A DNA stretch of 64,000 nt from Paenibacillus terrigena DSM 21567 (GCF_000374845.1 NZ_KB895418.1:124001-188000), one strand, 5' to 3'. Positions 8,526 to 17,285 are shown, counted from the stretch's first letter. Notes: a model not told the origin generated them from the sequence alone. Program-made: numbers and translations.

Positions 8526-9551
8526 GTGGCAAGAAATCAGAATCAAGGCTATCAAGTGTTAACAGGACGTCAGAAGGCGGCGATTCTGCTCATTTCTCTC
8601 GGTCCGGAAGTATCGGCGCAAATATTTAAACATTTAAGAGAAGATGAAATCGAACAACTTACACTAGAGATTGCGAACATGCGCAAAGTGGATAACACGG
8701 AAAAGGAATCCATTCTAGCGGAATTCCATCAGATTTGTCTCGCTCAAGAATATATTACGCAAGGCGGTATTACCTATGCGAAGGAGATCCTAGAGAAAGC
8801 GCTTGGGTCACAGAAAGCGATTGAAGTTATTAATCGATTGACGGCAACCTTGCAAGTTCGTCCGTTTGACTTCGCTCGTAAGGCAGATCCGGCACAAATC
8901 TTGAACTTCCTTCAAAATGAGAACGCTCAGACGATTGCACTAGTATTATCGTATTTGCAATTCGAACAGGCTGCAGTTATTCTCTCCTCATTGCCGCAGG
9001 AGAAGCAAGCTGAAGTTGCAAGACGCGTTGCGATTATGGACAGCACATCACCTGAAGTAATTAGTCAGGTTGAACGTGTCCTTGAACAGAAATTATCTTC
9101 GACGGTTACGCAGGATTATACAAATGCAGGCGGTATCGAGTCGATCGTACAAATCCTTAACGGGGTTGACCGTGGTACGGAGAGAACGATTTTGGATTCC
9201 TTGGAAATTCAAGATCCAGAGCTTGCTGAAGAAATTAAGAAACGGATGTTCGTCTTTGAAGATATTGTTAATGTGGATAATCGTGCGATTCAACGGATTA
9301 TTCGCGATATTGAGAATTCCGACTTACAGCTTGCGCTTAAAGTGGCGAGCGAAGAAGTACGTGATGTTATTTTCCGGAATATGTCCAAACGGATGGCAGA
9401 TACATTCAAGGAAGAAATGGAATTTATGGGACCTGTGCGATTGCGTGATGTTGAGGAAGCTCAGACCCGCATCGTAGCAACGATTCGTCGTCTGGAAGAA
9501 GCCGGTGAGATTATTATTGCTCGCGGCGGAGGAGATGATATCATTGTCTAA
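8526..9551 (+). CDS. fliG: Flagellar motor switch protein FliG
   Basis: Rotor protein that couples MotA torque to rotation and switching. The 341-aa product begins with the FliF-binding domain (LTGRQKAAILLISLGPEVSA), has the middle domain with an EHPQ-like region at LQNENAQTIALVLSYL, and the C-terminal torque domain with MFVFEDIVNVDNRAIQRIIR. Charged torque-helix residues are visible in SNSDLQ-like form at ENSDLQLALKVASEEVRDVI. Start is GTG after GAGGTGA. Overlaps the start of fliH by eight bases. Confidence 0.97.
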   Translation: MARNQNQGYQVLTGRQKAAILLISLGPEVSAQIFKHLREDEIEQLTLEIANMRKVDNTEKESILAEFHQICLAQEYITQGGITYAKEILEKALGSQKAIEVINRLTATLQVRPFDFARKADPAQILNFLQNENAQTIALVLSYLQFEQAAVILSSLPQEKQAEVARRVAIMDSTSPEVISQVERVLEQKLSSTVTQDYTNAGGIESIVQILNGVDRGTERTILDSLEIQDPELAEEIKKRMFVFEDIVNVDNRAIQRIIRDIENSDLQLALKVASEEVRDVIFRNMSKRMADTFKEEMEFMGPVRLRDVEEAQTRIVATIRRLEEAGEIIIARGGGDDIIV

Positions 9552-10383
9552 TTTGATTAAATCGTCTCAATATGTCGCGGTGAAAGATCCCAAATATATT
9601 GAGAAGGTTCAATATATGACAGGTCTCTCAGCGGAGATGAATATCGTAGATGAGAGCGAAGTTCACGCGAAGAGAGAAGCGGAATACGCGAGGATTCGCA
9701 AACAAATTATGGATGAAGCAGCTGTCGTCGCTGAAGAAGAAGTGCGACATGCATCGGAGGAAGCCGAGCGCATAGTAGAGGCTGCGAGAGCAGAAGCCGA
9801 TCTGTGGTGGCAAGAGCGTCGACAAGAAGACGAACAGCTCATTGAAATATCGAAGCTGGATGGTTTTGAGCGAGGATATCAGGAAGGCATCGAGCAGGCA
9901 CAAGAGGCTACACGCCAACAAGTGGAGCAAATGCTGGCAGAAGCTAAAGCGATTCTAGAGCAAGCATATCTGGCCAAAGATCAAATCATTCAAGAGGCTG
10001 AACCGTTTCTTGTGAACCTAAGCTGCTCGATCGCAGAGAAAATCGTAGATAAGCATCTATCGATGGAGCAAGAGTACGCCGTTGAATTGATTCGTAAGCA
10101 GTTAACACGGAAGAGAGAACAAGGGATGATCACGCTTTGCGTAGCGCCAGAGCATTTGGCATTCGTTCAAGCGGCGCGAGAGGAAATGATTCTCTCAATT
10201 GATTCCCAAGCGGAACTTCAAATCCTCCCGGATTCTTCAGTAACGGATTGGGGTTGTGTGATTCGTTCTTCTTACGGAAGTATTGATGCACGAATTGATA
10301 CACAGCTTGCTGAGATTAAGAAACATTTGCTGCAAATTGCACTGCATCAAGATGATCGCTCCCAGGAGGATGATCATGCTTAA
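9544..10383 (+). CDS. fliH: Flagellar assembly protein FliH
   Basis: Stator-like regulator of the export ATPase FliI, linking it to the C ring. The 279-aa product has a long Glu/Ala-rich coiled coil (about 25-140) and a C-terminal FliH/V-ATPase E-subunit-like domain (LSCSIAEKIVDKHL onwards). TTG at 9544 is the best start because GGAGGAG at 9528-9534 is nine bases upstream; ATG 9535 touches that site and looks unusable. Overlaps fliG by eight bases and runs past the fliI start by eight. Confidence 0.9.
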   Translation: MSNLIKSSQYVAVKDPKYIEKVQYMTGLSAEMNIVDESEVHAKREAEYARIRKQIMDEAAVVAEEEVRHASEEAERIVEAARAEADLWWQERRQEDEQLIEISKLDGFERGYQEGIEQAQEATRQQVEQMLAEAKAILEQAYLAKDQIIQEAEPFLVNLSCSIAEKIVDKHLSMEQEYAVELIRKQLTRKREQGMITLCVAPEHLAFVQAAREEMILSIDSQAELQILPDSSVTDWGCVIRSSYGSIDARIDTQLAEIKKHLLQIALHQDDRSQEDDHA

Positions 10384-11689
10384 TGCAGACAGATACATAG
10401 AACATTTGAAACATATTGATCCCATTCGCGTGAATGGGAAGGTAACACAGGTTATCGGGCTAACTGTTGAATCGGAAGGACCGGATGCGAGCATCGGTGA
10501 AGTCTGTTACATCTACCCTACGAAGGCAGCACAGCCACTAAAAGCTGAAGTTGTAGGATTCCGTGATAATAAAGTTATTCTTATGCCGCTGGGTGAACTT
10601 CACTCCATTGGACCAGGATGTGACGTGGTTGGTACAGGGAAACCGCTAACGGTTCAAGTTGGATCTGAACTGCTCGGGAAGGTTCTCGATGGTCTTGGAC
10701 AACCGCTTGACCAATCACATCTGCCAAGTCGTATGGCACATTATTCGACACACAATGTTCCGTCGAATCCGCTTAAGCGACCGCGTGTTGCTGAACCTAT
10801 TGGAACGGGAGTACGTGCAATAGATGGATTGCTTACGATGGGAAAAGGTCAGCGTGTAGGTATTTTTGCCGGGTCAGGGGTAGGTAAGAGTACATTGCTC
10901 GGTATGGTGGCACGGAATACATCAGCAGATGTGAATGTTATCGCATTGATCGGTGAGCGGGGCAGAGAGGTACTTGATTTTATTGAACGTGACCTTGGAC
11001 CCGAAGGGCTTGCTCGTTCTGTTGTCATTGTTGCGACGTCGGATCAACCTGCATTAATTCGAATCAAAGGTGCGTTGATTGCAACGACAATAGCCGAATA
11101 TTTCCGTGATCGTGGATTAAATGTCATGCTGATGATGGACTCCGTGACGCGTTATGCGATGGCGATGCGTGAGGTTGGTCTTGCGATTGGTGAGCCACCA
11201 GCAACGCGCGGATATACACCATCGGTTTTCGCGAGTCTTCCGAAATTGCTAGAGCGTGCGGGAACGGGACCTACAGGATCGATAACAGCGTTCTACACGG
11301 TACTCGTTGACGGTGATGATATGAATGAACCAATCGCTGATGCGGTTCGGGGTATTCTGGACGGTCATATCGTGTTGAATCGTTCCATAGCACATAAAGG
11401 TCACTTCCCAGCGATCGATGTGATGGCGAGTATTAGTCGGGTGATGAAGGATATTGTCGATTCCGAACATACGACTGCAGCGGAGAATTTGAAACGTCTA
11501 CTTGCTATCTATAAAGAATCGGAAGATTTAATTAATATTGGTGCCTATCAGCGAGGTTCAAATGCTCAAATCGATATGTCGCTCGAATATATTGATGCAA
11601 TTTGGAATTTTACGAAGCAGAAAGTCGATGAGAAAGTAACTTATCAGGATGCGCATGAACAATTAATCATGCAATTCGGAGTTAATTGA
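10376..11689 (+). CDS. fliI: Flagellum-specific export ATPase FliI
   Basis: F1-beta-like ATPase that drives unfolding and entry of flagellar substrates. The start is ATG 10376, six bases after AGGAGG (10364-10369), giving 437 aa as in the family; frames open upstream are not used. Walker A is GIFAGSGVGKST near residue 165, Walker B lies at LNVMLMMDSVTRYAMA, and the catalytic Glu region is VIALIGERGREVLDFIE. The C-terminal helical domain ends in KVTYQDAHEQLIMQF. Overlaps fliH by eight bases, consistent with coupled synthesis of the complex. Confidence 0.96.
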   Translation: MLNADRYIEHLKHIDPIRVNGKVTQVIGLTVESEGPDASIGEVCYIYPTKAAQPLKAEVVGFRDNKVILMPLGELHSIGPGCDVVGTGKPLTVQVGSELLGKVLDGLGQPLDQSHLPSRMAHYSTHNVPSNPLKRPRVAEPIGTGVRAIDGLLTMGKGQRVGIFAGSGVGKSTLLGMVARNTSADVNVIALIGERGREVLDFIERDLGPEGLARSVVIVATSDQPALIRIKGALIATTIAEYFRDRGLNVMLMMDSVTRYAMAMREVGLAIGEPPATRGYTPSVFASLPKLLERAGTGPTGSITAFYTVLVDGDDMNEPIADAVRGILDGHIVLNRSIAHKGHFPAIDVMASISRVMKDIVDSEHTTAAENLKRLLAIYKESEDLINIGAYQRGSNAQIDMSLEYIDAIWNFTKQKVDEKVTYQDAHEQLIMQFGVN

Positions 11690-11734
11690 TCGATGCGCGT
11701 AGTTTCGATGAAATTGAGGTAAGGAGTGCTGAAA

Positions 11735-12181
11735 ATGGCAGTACGGTTTCATTACCCTTTTCAAAAAGTGGTTGATCTAAAGGGAAGTGAAAAGACGCAA
11801 GCAGAATGGGTGCTCTCTGCATCGATTGGCAAGCTGCAACAGGTTACGTCTGTACTTCATCAATTGGAAGCTGAGAAAGAGAGTGCACTAGATTCGATTC
11901 AGGAAGCGACAATAGCGTGTTGTGTGTCGAGTTTACAATCGATGCAATCCTATCTCAGTCGGATCGAACAATCGATTCGTAATCAATTGAAGGATGTGCA
12001 AGTGGCGAAGACCGATGTCGAACGTAATCAATTGCATTTGACAGACAAAATGAAGGATGAGCAAGTGTGGCAACAAGCGAGAGAAAGAGCCAAAGAACGG
12101 TATCGTTATGAAATGCAGCTTCGCGAGCAAAATGAGCTTGATGAAATGGCGACCGTGCGCTTTTCCTTATCGGCTCGTTAA
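11735..12181 (+). CDS. fliJ: Flagellar export chaperone/stalk protein FliJ
   Basis: Gamma-subunit-like coiled coil that inserts in the FliI hexamer and contacts FlhA. The 148-aa product is almost wholly helical, with FHYPFQKVVDLKGSEKTQAE at the N-terminus and Gln/Glu/Arg-rich heptads to the end. ATG 11735 is chosen over GTG 11726 because AAGGAG at 11721-11726 is eight bases upstream. Sequence is weakly conserved in this family, so the call rests on size, coiled coil and position right after fliI. Confidence 0.88.
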   Translation: MAVRFHYPFQKVVDLKGSEKTQAEWVLSASIGKLQQVTSVLHQLEAEKESALDSIQEATIACCVSSLQSMQSYLSRIEQSIRNQLKDVQVAKTDVERNQLHLTDKMKDEQVWQQARERAKERYRYEMQLREQNELDEMATVRFSLSAR

Positions 12182-12241
12182 CGCTTGAACGATCTCATTA
12201 TGGGTTCTTAGAGATCGTTGATTCGAGAAGGAGAGATCGGT

Positions 12242-13171
12242 TTGAAAGAAGCGGATATCGAGAAAAGTTCATACAGTGGATTTGAACGGTTTTTGTTTTT
12301 TGTGACACCTATCATTTTTACAATTGTGTTGTTATTCGTATTGCTCGCATTGTTCAATTTCCCGGTCCGTAATACGATTCTTGAAGTTGCGCAGAAAATC
12401 CCGATTGTTAATCAGTGGGTGCCTGAGCCGTCTTCTGGGACGGCCAAAGTGGGTACCGATGCGAAGGCAAAGAATAACAATCTAGAGAAAAAAGTTGAAG
12501 AATTAAATCAGTTATTAGCTGCAAAAGACGCAGAACTGAAGAAATCGACATCATTAATTGATCAAAAGGATCAAGAAATTCTGACCCTTAAAGAGAATGT
12601 TCAGCAGACGAAACAAGACTTCGAAGAGAAAAAACAGACAGATCAAGAATATCAAGCTCAAATTACGGGTCTTGCGAATATGTATGCCAAGATGCAGCCA
12701 TCCAAAGCGGCACCAGTAATGGAAAGCTTGACATTGGACGAGCAAGTGCTGGTGCTTCAAGCGATGAAGCCGAATGATCGTGTGAGAATTTTGGAGAAAA
12801 TGACGCCGAAAGCCGCAGCCGATGCATCGATTCTATTGAAAGATGCGCAGTCAACAGAGAACTTGGCAATCGCAGCTGTGCAAGCCCGGTTGAACAAGCT
12901 TAAGAATGATGAGAAAAATAAGGCCAAAGATAAGCTGGACAATACGCAGTTGATCCAGACGTTCCGCAACATGACACCTAAAAGTGCAGCTTCTCTCATT
13001 CTAGAAACGGCGAAGATTAGTGAGGAGAAGGCGTTGCTCATCCTCAAATCGATCGATGATTCGACTAGATCGCAAATCTTAACGGCCATGACAGATAATA
13101 ACACTAAAGATAATAAAGATACTGCAGCAATCGCTGCAAAGCTATTATCCAAAATCATGCCAGCCAAGTAA
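12242..13171 (+). CDS. ylxF: YlxF/MotE-like protein with MgtE N-terminal-type domain
   Basis: A 309-aa protein in the ylxF position of the fla operon. One transmembrane helix near residues 20-42 (FVTPIIFTIVLLFVLLALFN), a coiled coil about 80-145, then two helical repeats of the MgtE-N type: MQPSKAAPVMESLTLDEQVL and FRNMTPKSAASLILETAKIS. Related MotE proteins chaperone the MotC stator protein in alpha-proteobacteria; the role in Firmicutes is not established. TTG 12242 is the preferred start, seven bases after AAGGAGA. Followed 29 bases later by fliK. Confidence 0.8.
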   Translation: MKEADIEKSSYSGFERFLFFVTPIIFTIVLLFVLLALFNFPVRNTILEVAQKIPIVNQWVPEPSSGTAKVGTDAKAKNNNLEKKVEELNQLLAAKDAELKKSTSLIDQKDQEILTLKENVQQTKQDFEEKKQTDQEYQAQITGLANMYAKMQPSKAAPVMESLTLDEQVLVLQAMKPNDRVRILEKMTPKAAADASILLKDAQSTENLAIAAVQARLNKLKNDEKNKAKDKLDNTQLIQTFRNMTPKSAASLILETAKISEEKALLILKSIDDSTRSQILTAMTDNNTKDNKDTAAIAAKLLSKIMPAK

Positions 13172-13200
13172 GTGTTCGTGCTTGAAAGGAGGTGAAAAAG

Positions 13201-14637
13201 ATGGAAATGATGATTCAATCTACATCAGCTTCGATCAGTGCGAAATCTTCGAATGCTTCGGCGACTAAGAATGCGGCTGGCACGGATAAATCGGGTAATA
13301 CCTTCGGGCAAGTGCTGGGTCAATCTATGAACGGTCAAGAAGCAGCAAGTGGAACAGGCAATACTGCAACGGTAAATGTACAAACCTTGATTAAAAGTGC
13401 ATTAGCAACGGATTCTACAGGAGAAATCAGTACAGATCAGTTGATTGAAGCGCTAATCGCTTCACTGCAGGAAGCAGACGGGAATATTGAGAACAATCCT
13501 GATCTATTGGGCCAATTGCAAGATTGGATCAAGATGGCAGATGAGCTTTTGGCAGCACTTGTCAGCCCTCAAGTGAGCGTGCAGGAACCAGTGAATAAAC
13601 TCGCAGAATCCGACTTGGCTGCAGACCCTGGAACATTGCGTTTTGCGGTTCAAGATAGGCTGATGCAGCTTGCAACCCTTGTTAAGGAAGTGGGCACAGC
13701 AGAGTTACAACCACCACCTGTGATGAACAAGTCGATGGGCGCTGAATTCATGCAAACCTTGCAATCGATGTTAGGTGATATGACAGAGCAATCGGGCACA
13801 CAAGTGACGAAGCAATCTAATGCAGCGGGTCAAGCTGCACAGTTGATCCAAACATTGCAAGCGATTCTGAACAAAGGGAACGCGGTAAATTCGGATTCAA
13901 ATGTTGTCAGAACGATGGATCTTAACGCTGATCGTGCCGTGCAACCGACACCACTTGTGGGAAATGCTGTGAAAGTAACTAACGAGAATAATTCGTCGTT
14001 ACAACAGAATACGTCCAATCAGACGCATTCATCCTTAGCTTCGTCAGATGATCAGCCATGGCTGACTCTAGATAACGATAAGGATGTATCACCAATCGTT
14101 ACTGCCGGTCAAATGGCACTTCGCGCGCATGATACGACGGTTCTTCGACCAGCAGCGCCTGTGATACAAGCACAGAACTTTGCTCCTGAGATGAGCCAGT
14201 TCATTAAGCAGCTGGATATTGTGAAGCTGAATGGATTATCAGAAGCGAAGATTATTCTATTCCCTGAGCATCTCGGTCAAGTAGATATTCGAATTTCGGT
14301 TCAGAACGGCCATATTGTTGCGCAATTTATGACGGAACATGCAGCAGCCAAGGATATGTTAGACATGCAAATGGCTCAACTTCGTACAGCGCTGCAATCC
14401 CAAGGTCTGCAAGTTGAGAAGCTCGAAGTCACACAGAACCAGAACCTGCATTCTCAAATGTTCCATGATGGACGTCAATCGAATCGTGGACAAGGGCAGG
14501 GAGATCAGCAGACGAAGAATCAGGCAGCAGGGCAAGAGGATGGTTCAATCAGTCAATTGCAATCAAATATGCAAGAGGAACAAAACATCCGCCTGAATGG
14601 GTTAAGTCGAGGCAGTTCCTTCCATGCAACGGTGTAG
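13201..14637 (+). CDS. fliK: Flagellar hook-length control protein FliK
   Basis: Exported ruler that stops hook growth and switches export specificity through FlhB. The 478-aa product has a long Gln/Ser/Asn/Thr-rich ruler (about 1-330) and the C-terminal Flg_hook domain with the signature AKIILFPEHLGQVDIRISVQ near residue 350. A Gln/Gly-rich tail follows. ATG 13201 has AAAGGAGGTG just upstream; the in-frame GTG at 13192 lies within that ribosome site. Composition is typical for rapidly evolving FliK. Confidence 0.93.
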   Translation: MEMMIQSTSASISAKSSNASATKNAAGTDKSGNTFGQVLGQSMNGQEAASGTGNTATVNVQTLIKSALATDSTGEISTDQLIEALIASLQEADGNIENNPDLLGQLQDWIKMADELLAALVSPQVSVQEPVNKLAESDLAADPGTLRFAVQDRLMQLATLVKEVGTAELQPPPVMNKSMGAEFMQTLQSMLGDMTEQSGTQVTKQSNAAGQAAQLIQTLQAILNKGNAVNSDSNVVRTMDLNADRAVQPTPLVGNAVKVTNENNSSLQQNTSNQTHSSLASSDDQPWLTLDNDKDVSPIVTAGQMALRAHDTTVLRPAAPVIQAQNFAPEMSQFIKQLDIVKLNGLSEAKIILFPEHLGQVDIRISVQNGHIVAQFMTEHAAAKDMLDMQMAQLRTALQSQGLQVEKLEVTQNQNLHSQMFHDGRQSNRGQGQGDQQTKNQAAGQEDGSISQLQSNMQEEQNIRLNGLSRGSSFHATV

Positions 14638-14657
14638 AAAGAGAGTAGGTGAAAGCA

Positions 14658-15245
14658 ATGGCAAATGATCGAGTCTCAACTTCAAATATGTGGCCGAACT
14701 ATAGCCCAACGAATGTGGCTGCAGCAGCGAAGAAGGAACAGAAATCGCTCGGGAAGGATGATTTCTTCAAAATCTTGATTACGCAAATGACGAATCAAGA
14801 TCCGACACAGCCGCTTAACGACCGTGAGATGATCGCTCAGATGGCGCAGTTCTCCTCGGTCGAGCAATTAATGAACATTAATAAGCTGCTTACATCGATG
14901 CAGCAATCCCTAGGCTCTTCATCAGGGTTGATCGGTAAGCAGATCAGTTGGAAAACTGAAGGGGATAAGGCGGAGACCAAATCAGGAATTGTAGAATCGA
15001 TTATTATCCGTGATGGGATTCAATACGCCAAAGTTGGGACCGATGAAATTCTTCTTAGCAAGGTTGAGAAGATTGAGAACCCTGCTGACAAGGTGCCTCC
15101 TAAGGATGAATTGAAGCCTGATCAACCAAAACCTGAACAACCGATAGCTGAACAGCCGAAACCTGATGAACCGGTGAAGGAAGAGAACAGCAAAAATCCT
15201 GAGTCGGATAAACCTTCGAATCCACCAGAGGCTAGCGGATCATGA
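14658..15245 (+). CDS. flgD: Flagellar hook assembly scaffold FlgD
   Basis: Cap for hook subunit polymerisation. The 195-aa product contains the N-terminal FlgD signature (LGKDDFFKILITQMTNQDPT, then QMAQFSSVEQLMNINKLL) and a short middle domain. From about residue 142 it carries a Pro/Lys/Glu tail with repeated QPKPE/QPKPD-like units that B. subtilis FlgD lacks or has in shorter form. ATG 14658 is chosen over GTG 14649. Stop overlaps the next start (ATGA). Confidence 0.93.
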   Translation: MANDRVSTSNMWPNYSPTNVAAAAKKEQKSLGKDDFFKILITQMTNQDPTQPLNDREMIAQMAQFSSVEQLMNINKLLTSMQQSLGSSSGLIGKQISWKTEGDKAETKSGIVESIIIRDGIQYAKVGTDEILLSKVEKIENPADKVPPKDELKPDQPKPEQPIAEQPKPDEPVKEENSKNPESDKPSNPPEASGS

Positions 15246-15622
15246 CGGATCGTATGACCGTAGGCCAGCTATACACGGGTAAGATTTCACCCGCTGGGGT
15301 AAGACCAAAGTCAGAGCGTCTATCGAACGCAAATGATACAAGCTTTGAAGAGATACTGCAAAGTAACTTTGTAAGGTTCAGTCAACATGCGGAAATGCGC
15401 TTACGTCAAAGAGGAATTCAAATGGGCCCGGAGCAGCTATCAAAGCTAGAGACAGCTATTGATAAGGCTGCAGCAAAGGGTGCGAAAGAATCTCTCGTGC
15501 TTTTGCCAGATACAGCATTGATCGTGAACATTAAGAATCGCATGGTTGTGACCGCAATGGATCAATCATCGATGAAAGAGCATGTGTTCACACAAATTGA
15601 TAGTGCAATAGTACTTACATAA
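15242..15622 (+). CDS. Flagellar operon protein, TIGR02530 type, function unknown
   Basis: A 126-aa soluble protein between flgD and the hook gene. Residues about 40-125 match the conserved flagellar operon family known as TIGR02530 (FSQHAEMRLRQRGIQM, AKESLVLLPDTALIVNIKNR, MKEHVFTQIDSAIVLT). The family is found next to flgD/flgE in Bacillales and Clostridia; its role is not known to me. It overlaps flgD by ATGA and so is probably made in step with the hook cap. No signal peptide or membrane segment. A role in hook assembly is inference from position only. Confidence 0.85.
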   Translation: MTDRMTVGQLYTGKISPAGVRPKSERLSNANDTSFEEILQSNFVRFSQHAEMRLRQRGIQMGPEQLSKLETAIDKAAAKGAKESLVLLPDTALIVNIKNRMVVTAMDQSSMKEHVFTQIDSAIVLT

Positions 15623-15653
15623 AAAAGGCTGGACCTAATAAGGAGGCCTAAGA

Positions 15654-15695
15654 TTGCGGATCGACCGAAGCAATCTCTGTATGACAAACGATTAG
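15654..15695 (+). CDS. Possible 13-codon leader peptide before the hook gene
   Basis: TTG at 15654 has a strong ribosome site AAGGAGG (15640-15646) at seven bases. The frame encodes MRIDRSNLCMTND and stops at TAG 15693-15695, four bases before the hook-gene ribosome site. It overlaps a stem (AGATTGC 15651-15657 with GCAATCT 15670-15676), so translation could affect folding before the hook start. This could be chance. Confidence 0.3.
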   Translation: MRIDRSNLCMTND

Positions 15696-15715
15696 AATGA
15701 GGAGGATATCTATTC

Positions 15716-16534
15716 ATGCTAAGATCGATGTATTCTGGTGTTTCAGGTATGCGCGGCTTTCAGACAAAGCTTGATGTCATCGGCAACAACATTGCGAACG
15801 TGAATACGGTTGGATTCAAAGCTGGCCGTGTTATGTTTAAAGATATTATGAGCCAGACGGTTGGAGGCGCTACAGCTCCAAATGGTACTGCTCAAGGCGG
15901 GATTAACCCGAAGCAAATCGGACTTGGCGTTACTGTAGGTTCGATTGATACGATTCATCTCGGTGGTAGTGCAATGACCACGAACCAACCATTGGATTTG
16001 CGGATTGATGGCGATGGATTTTTTGCAGTTCAATTGGAAGGTCAGACGACGCCATTCTTGACTCGCGCAGGGAATTTCCATATCGATGCCGATCGCAACA
16101 TTGTAACAGGTGATGGGATGAGAGTCGTAGCTTCCGGCGGAGATATCATTGATTCCTTGGATGATACGGTGACAGGACTTACGGTTGCCCAAGATGGAAC
16201 ACTGATGCTAGCAAAGAATGATGGAACAATCGAACAAGGACCGAAAATTGGTATCGTTAAAGTGGTCAACCCTGAAGGTCTAGAGAAGATCGGTGGCAAC
16301 TTGTATCGGATGACGGGGAATGCGAATCCGGATGGCGCGCTCGAAGTCGTCGATGCGAACAGCACTGAGTTTGGAACGGGAGCCGTTATTTCGGGTCAAT
16401 TAGAAATGTCTAACGTTGAATTGACTGGCGAGTTTACGGAAATGATCGTTGCACAGCGCGGTTTCCAAGCGAACTCTCGTATCATTACAACTTCTGACGA
16501 AGTTCTGCAAGAAGTTGTTAACTTAAAACGATAA
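15716..16534 (+). CDS. flgE: Flagellar hook protein (FlgE/FlgG family)
   Basis: A 272-aa axial protein. It has the N-terminal rod/hook signature KLDVIGNNIANVNTVGFK, a central domain with LDLRIDGDGFFAVQLEGQ, and the C-terminal motif MSNVELTGEFTEMIVAQRGF followed by QANSRIITTSDEVLQEVVNL. In B. subtilis the equivalent gene, at the same place after fliK-flgD, encodes the short 264-aa hook protein FlgE. Automated annotation often names it flgG. Hook is favoured because flgD and fliK are adjacent and no other hook gene is in the locus. Strong ribosome site GAGGAGG. Confidence 0.88.
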   Translation: MLRSMYSGVSGMRGFQTKLDVIGNNIANVNTVGFKAGRVMFKDIMSQTVGGATAPNGTAQGGINPKQIGLGVTVGSIDTIHLGGSAMTTNQPLDLRIDGDGFFAVQLEGQTTPFLTRAGNFHIDADRNIVTGDGMRVVASGGDIIDSLDDTVTGLTVAQDGTLMLAKNDGTIEQGPKIGIVKVVNPEGLEKIGGNLYRMTGNANPDGALEVVDANSTEFGTGAVISGQLEMSNVELTGEFTEMIVAQRGFQANSRIITTSDEVLQEVVNLKR

Positions 16535-16553
16535 GATCGGATGATTAAGTAAC

Positions 16554-16572
16554 GGAGGGGATTTTCCCCTCC
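16554..16572 (+). terminator. Hairpin between hook gene and swrD (attenuator or mRNA-stability element)
   Basis: Perfect seven-base stem GGAGGGG-ATTTT-CCCCTCC, 19 bases after the hook stop. No T-run follows, so it is not a normal terminator. It could protect the upstream message or lower expression of the genes downstream. It also contains an SD-like GGAGG in its 5' arm. Confidence 0.4.
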
Positions 16573-16593
16573 ACATCTCATAGGAGGGTAGCC

Positions 16594-16818
16594 ATGATCT
16601 CACTTACGCGACTCAACGGTTCCCAGGTATGGATTAATGCTTTACTAATAGAGAGTGTCGAAGAATCACCCGATACATATGTTACGCTCGTTACAGGTAA
16701 GAAAATCATCGTACTGGAGAAGTCAGTTGATATCATTCGTTTGATGAAAGATTACCTAAGCAGTATTGGCGTGCAAGGCGCGACCATCAAGTTTCAGCAA
16801 ACGGAGGGACAATCATGA
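16594..16818 (+). CDS. swrD: SwrD/FlbD family flagellar protein
   Basis: A 74-aa soluble protein of the FlbD family (ylzI, now swrD, in B. subtilis), where it raises motor torque needed for swarming. Conserved features are the start MISLTRLNGSQVWINALLIE, the segment TYVTLVTGKKIIVLEKS, and a C-terminal helix. Position between hook gene and fliL is as in B. subtilis. The ribosome site AGGAGGG is strong. The stop overlaps the fliL start (ATGA). Confidence 0.9.
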   Translation: MISLTRLNGSQVWINALLIESVEESPDTYVTLVTGKKIIVLEKSVDIIRLMKDYLSSIGVQGATIKFQQTEGQS

Positions 16819-17285
16819 AAAGAATGTTGCCATGGCTAATTACCGTCCTACTTGCCATTACACTAATTATTGTTGCAGCATTTCTCTTGTATAATTACTG
16901 GTCTAACGATTCCAAAGGTTCGAAAGTGGACAGTGCAATAAGTCAAGTGGAAACGAAACAATTGACAGCGGACCAAATCGTTGAGGTGTCTTCTCAGATT
17001 ACGGATATCAAGACAAACTTGGCTGATGCAGGCTATGTCGTGATGATGGGCTTCTCTTTCCAACTTGATAGTAAGAAGACGAAAGAGGAATTCGATAAGA
17101 TCAAAGATATCAATATTAAACCGATCATCATTAAAACGCTGGCGGATATGCAACCGACAGAACTTAATGGCGCGAAAGGTAAAGATCAACTCTGTGCGAA
17201 GCTGACCAATCTAATCAACAGTGCAATGCCTAGCGGGAAGTTGATGAATGTGGCGATTACTGATTTTATTATGACGTCCATTTAA
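16815..17285 (+). CDS. fliL: Flagellar basal body-associated protein FliL
   Basis: Single-pass membrane protein around the stators that supports torque. The 156-aa product has a transmembrane helix at about residues 5-28 (MLPWLITVLLAITLIIVAAF) and an extracytoplasmic FliL domain with VVMMGFSFQLDSKKTKEEFD. It ends in a strand-like stretch before the stop, as usual. Overlaps swrD by four bases. Followed by fliM after 38 bases. Confidence 0.92.
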   Translation: MKRMLPWLITVLLAITLIIVAAFLLYNYWSNDSKGSKVDSAISQVETKQLTADQIVEVSSQITDIKTNLADAGYVVMMGFSFQLDSKKTKEEFDKIKDINIKPIIIKTLADMQPTELNGAKGKDQLCAKLTNLINSAMPSGKLMNVAITDFIMTSI

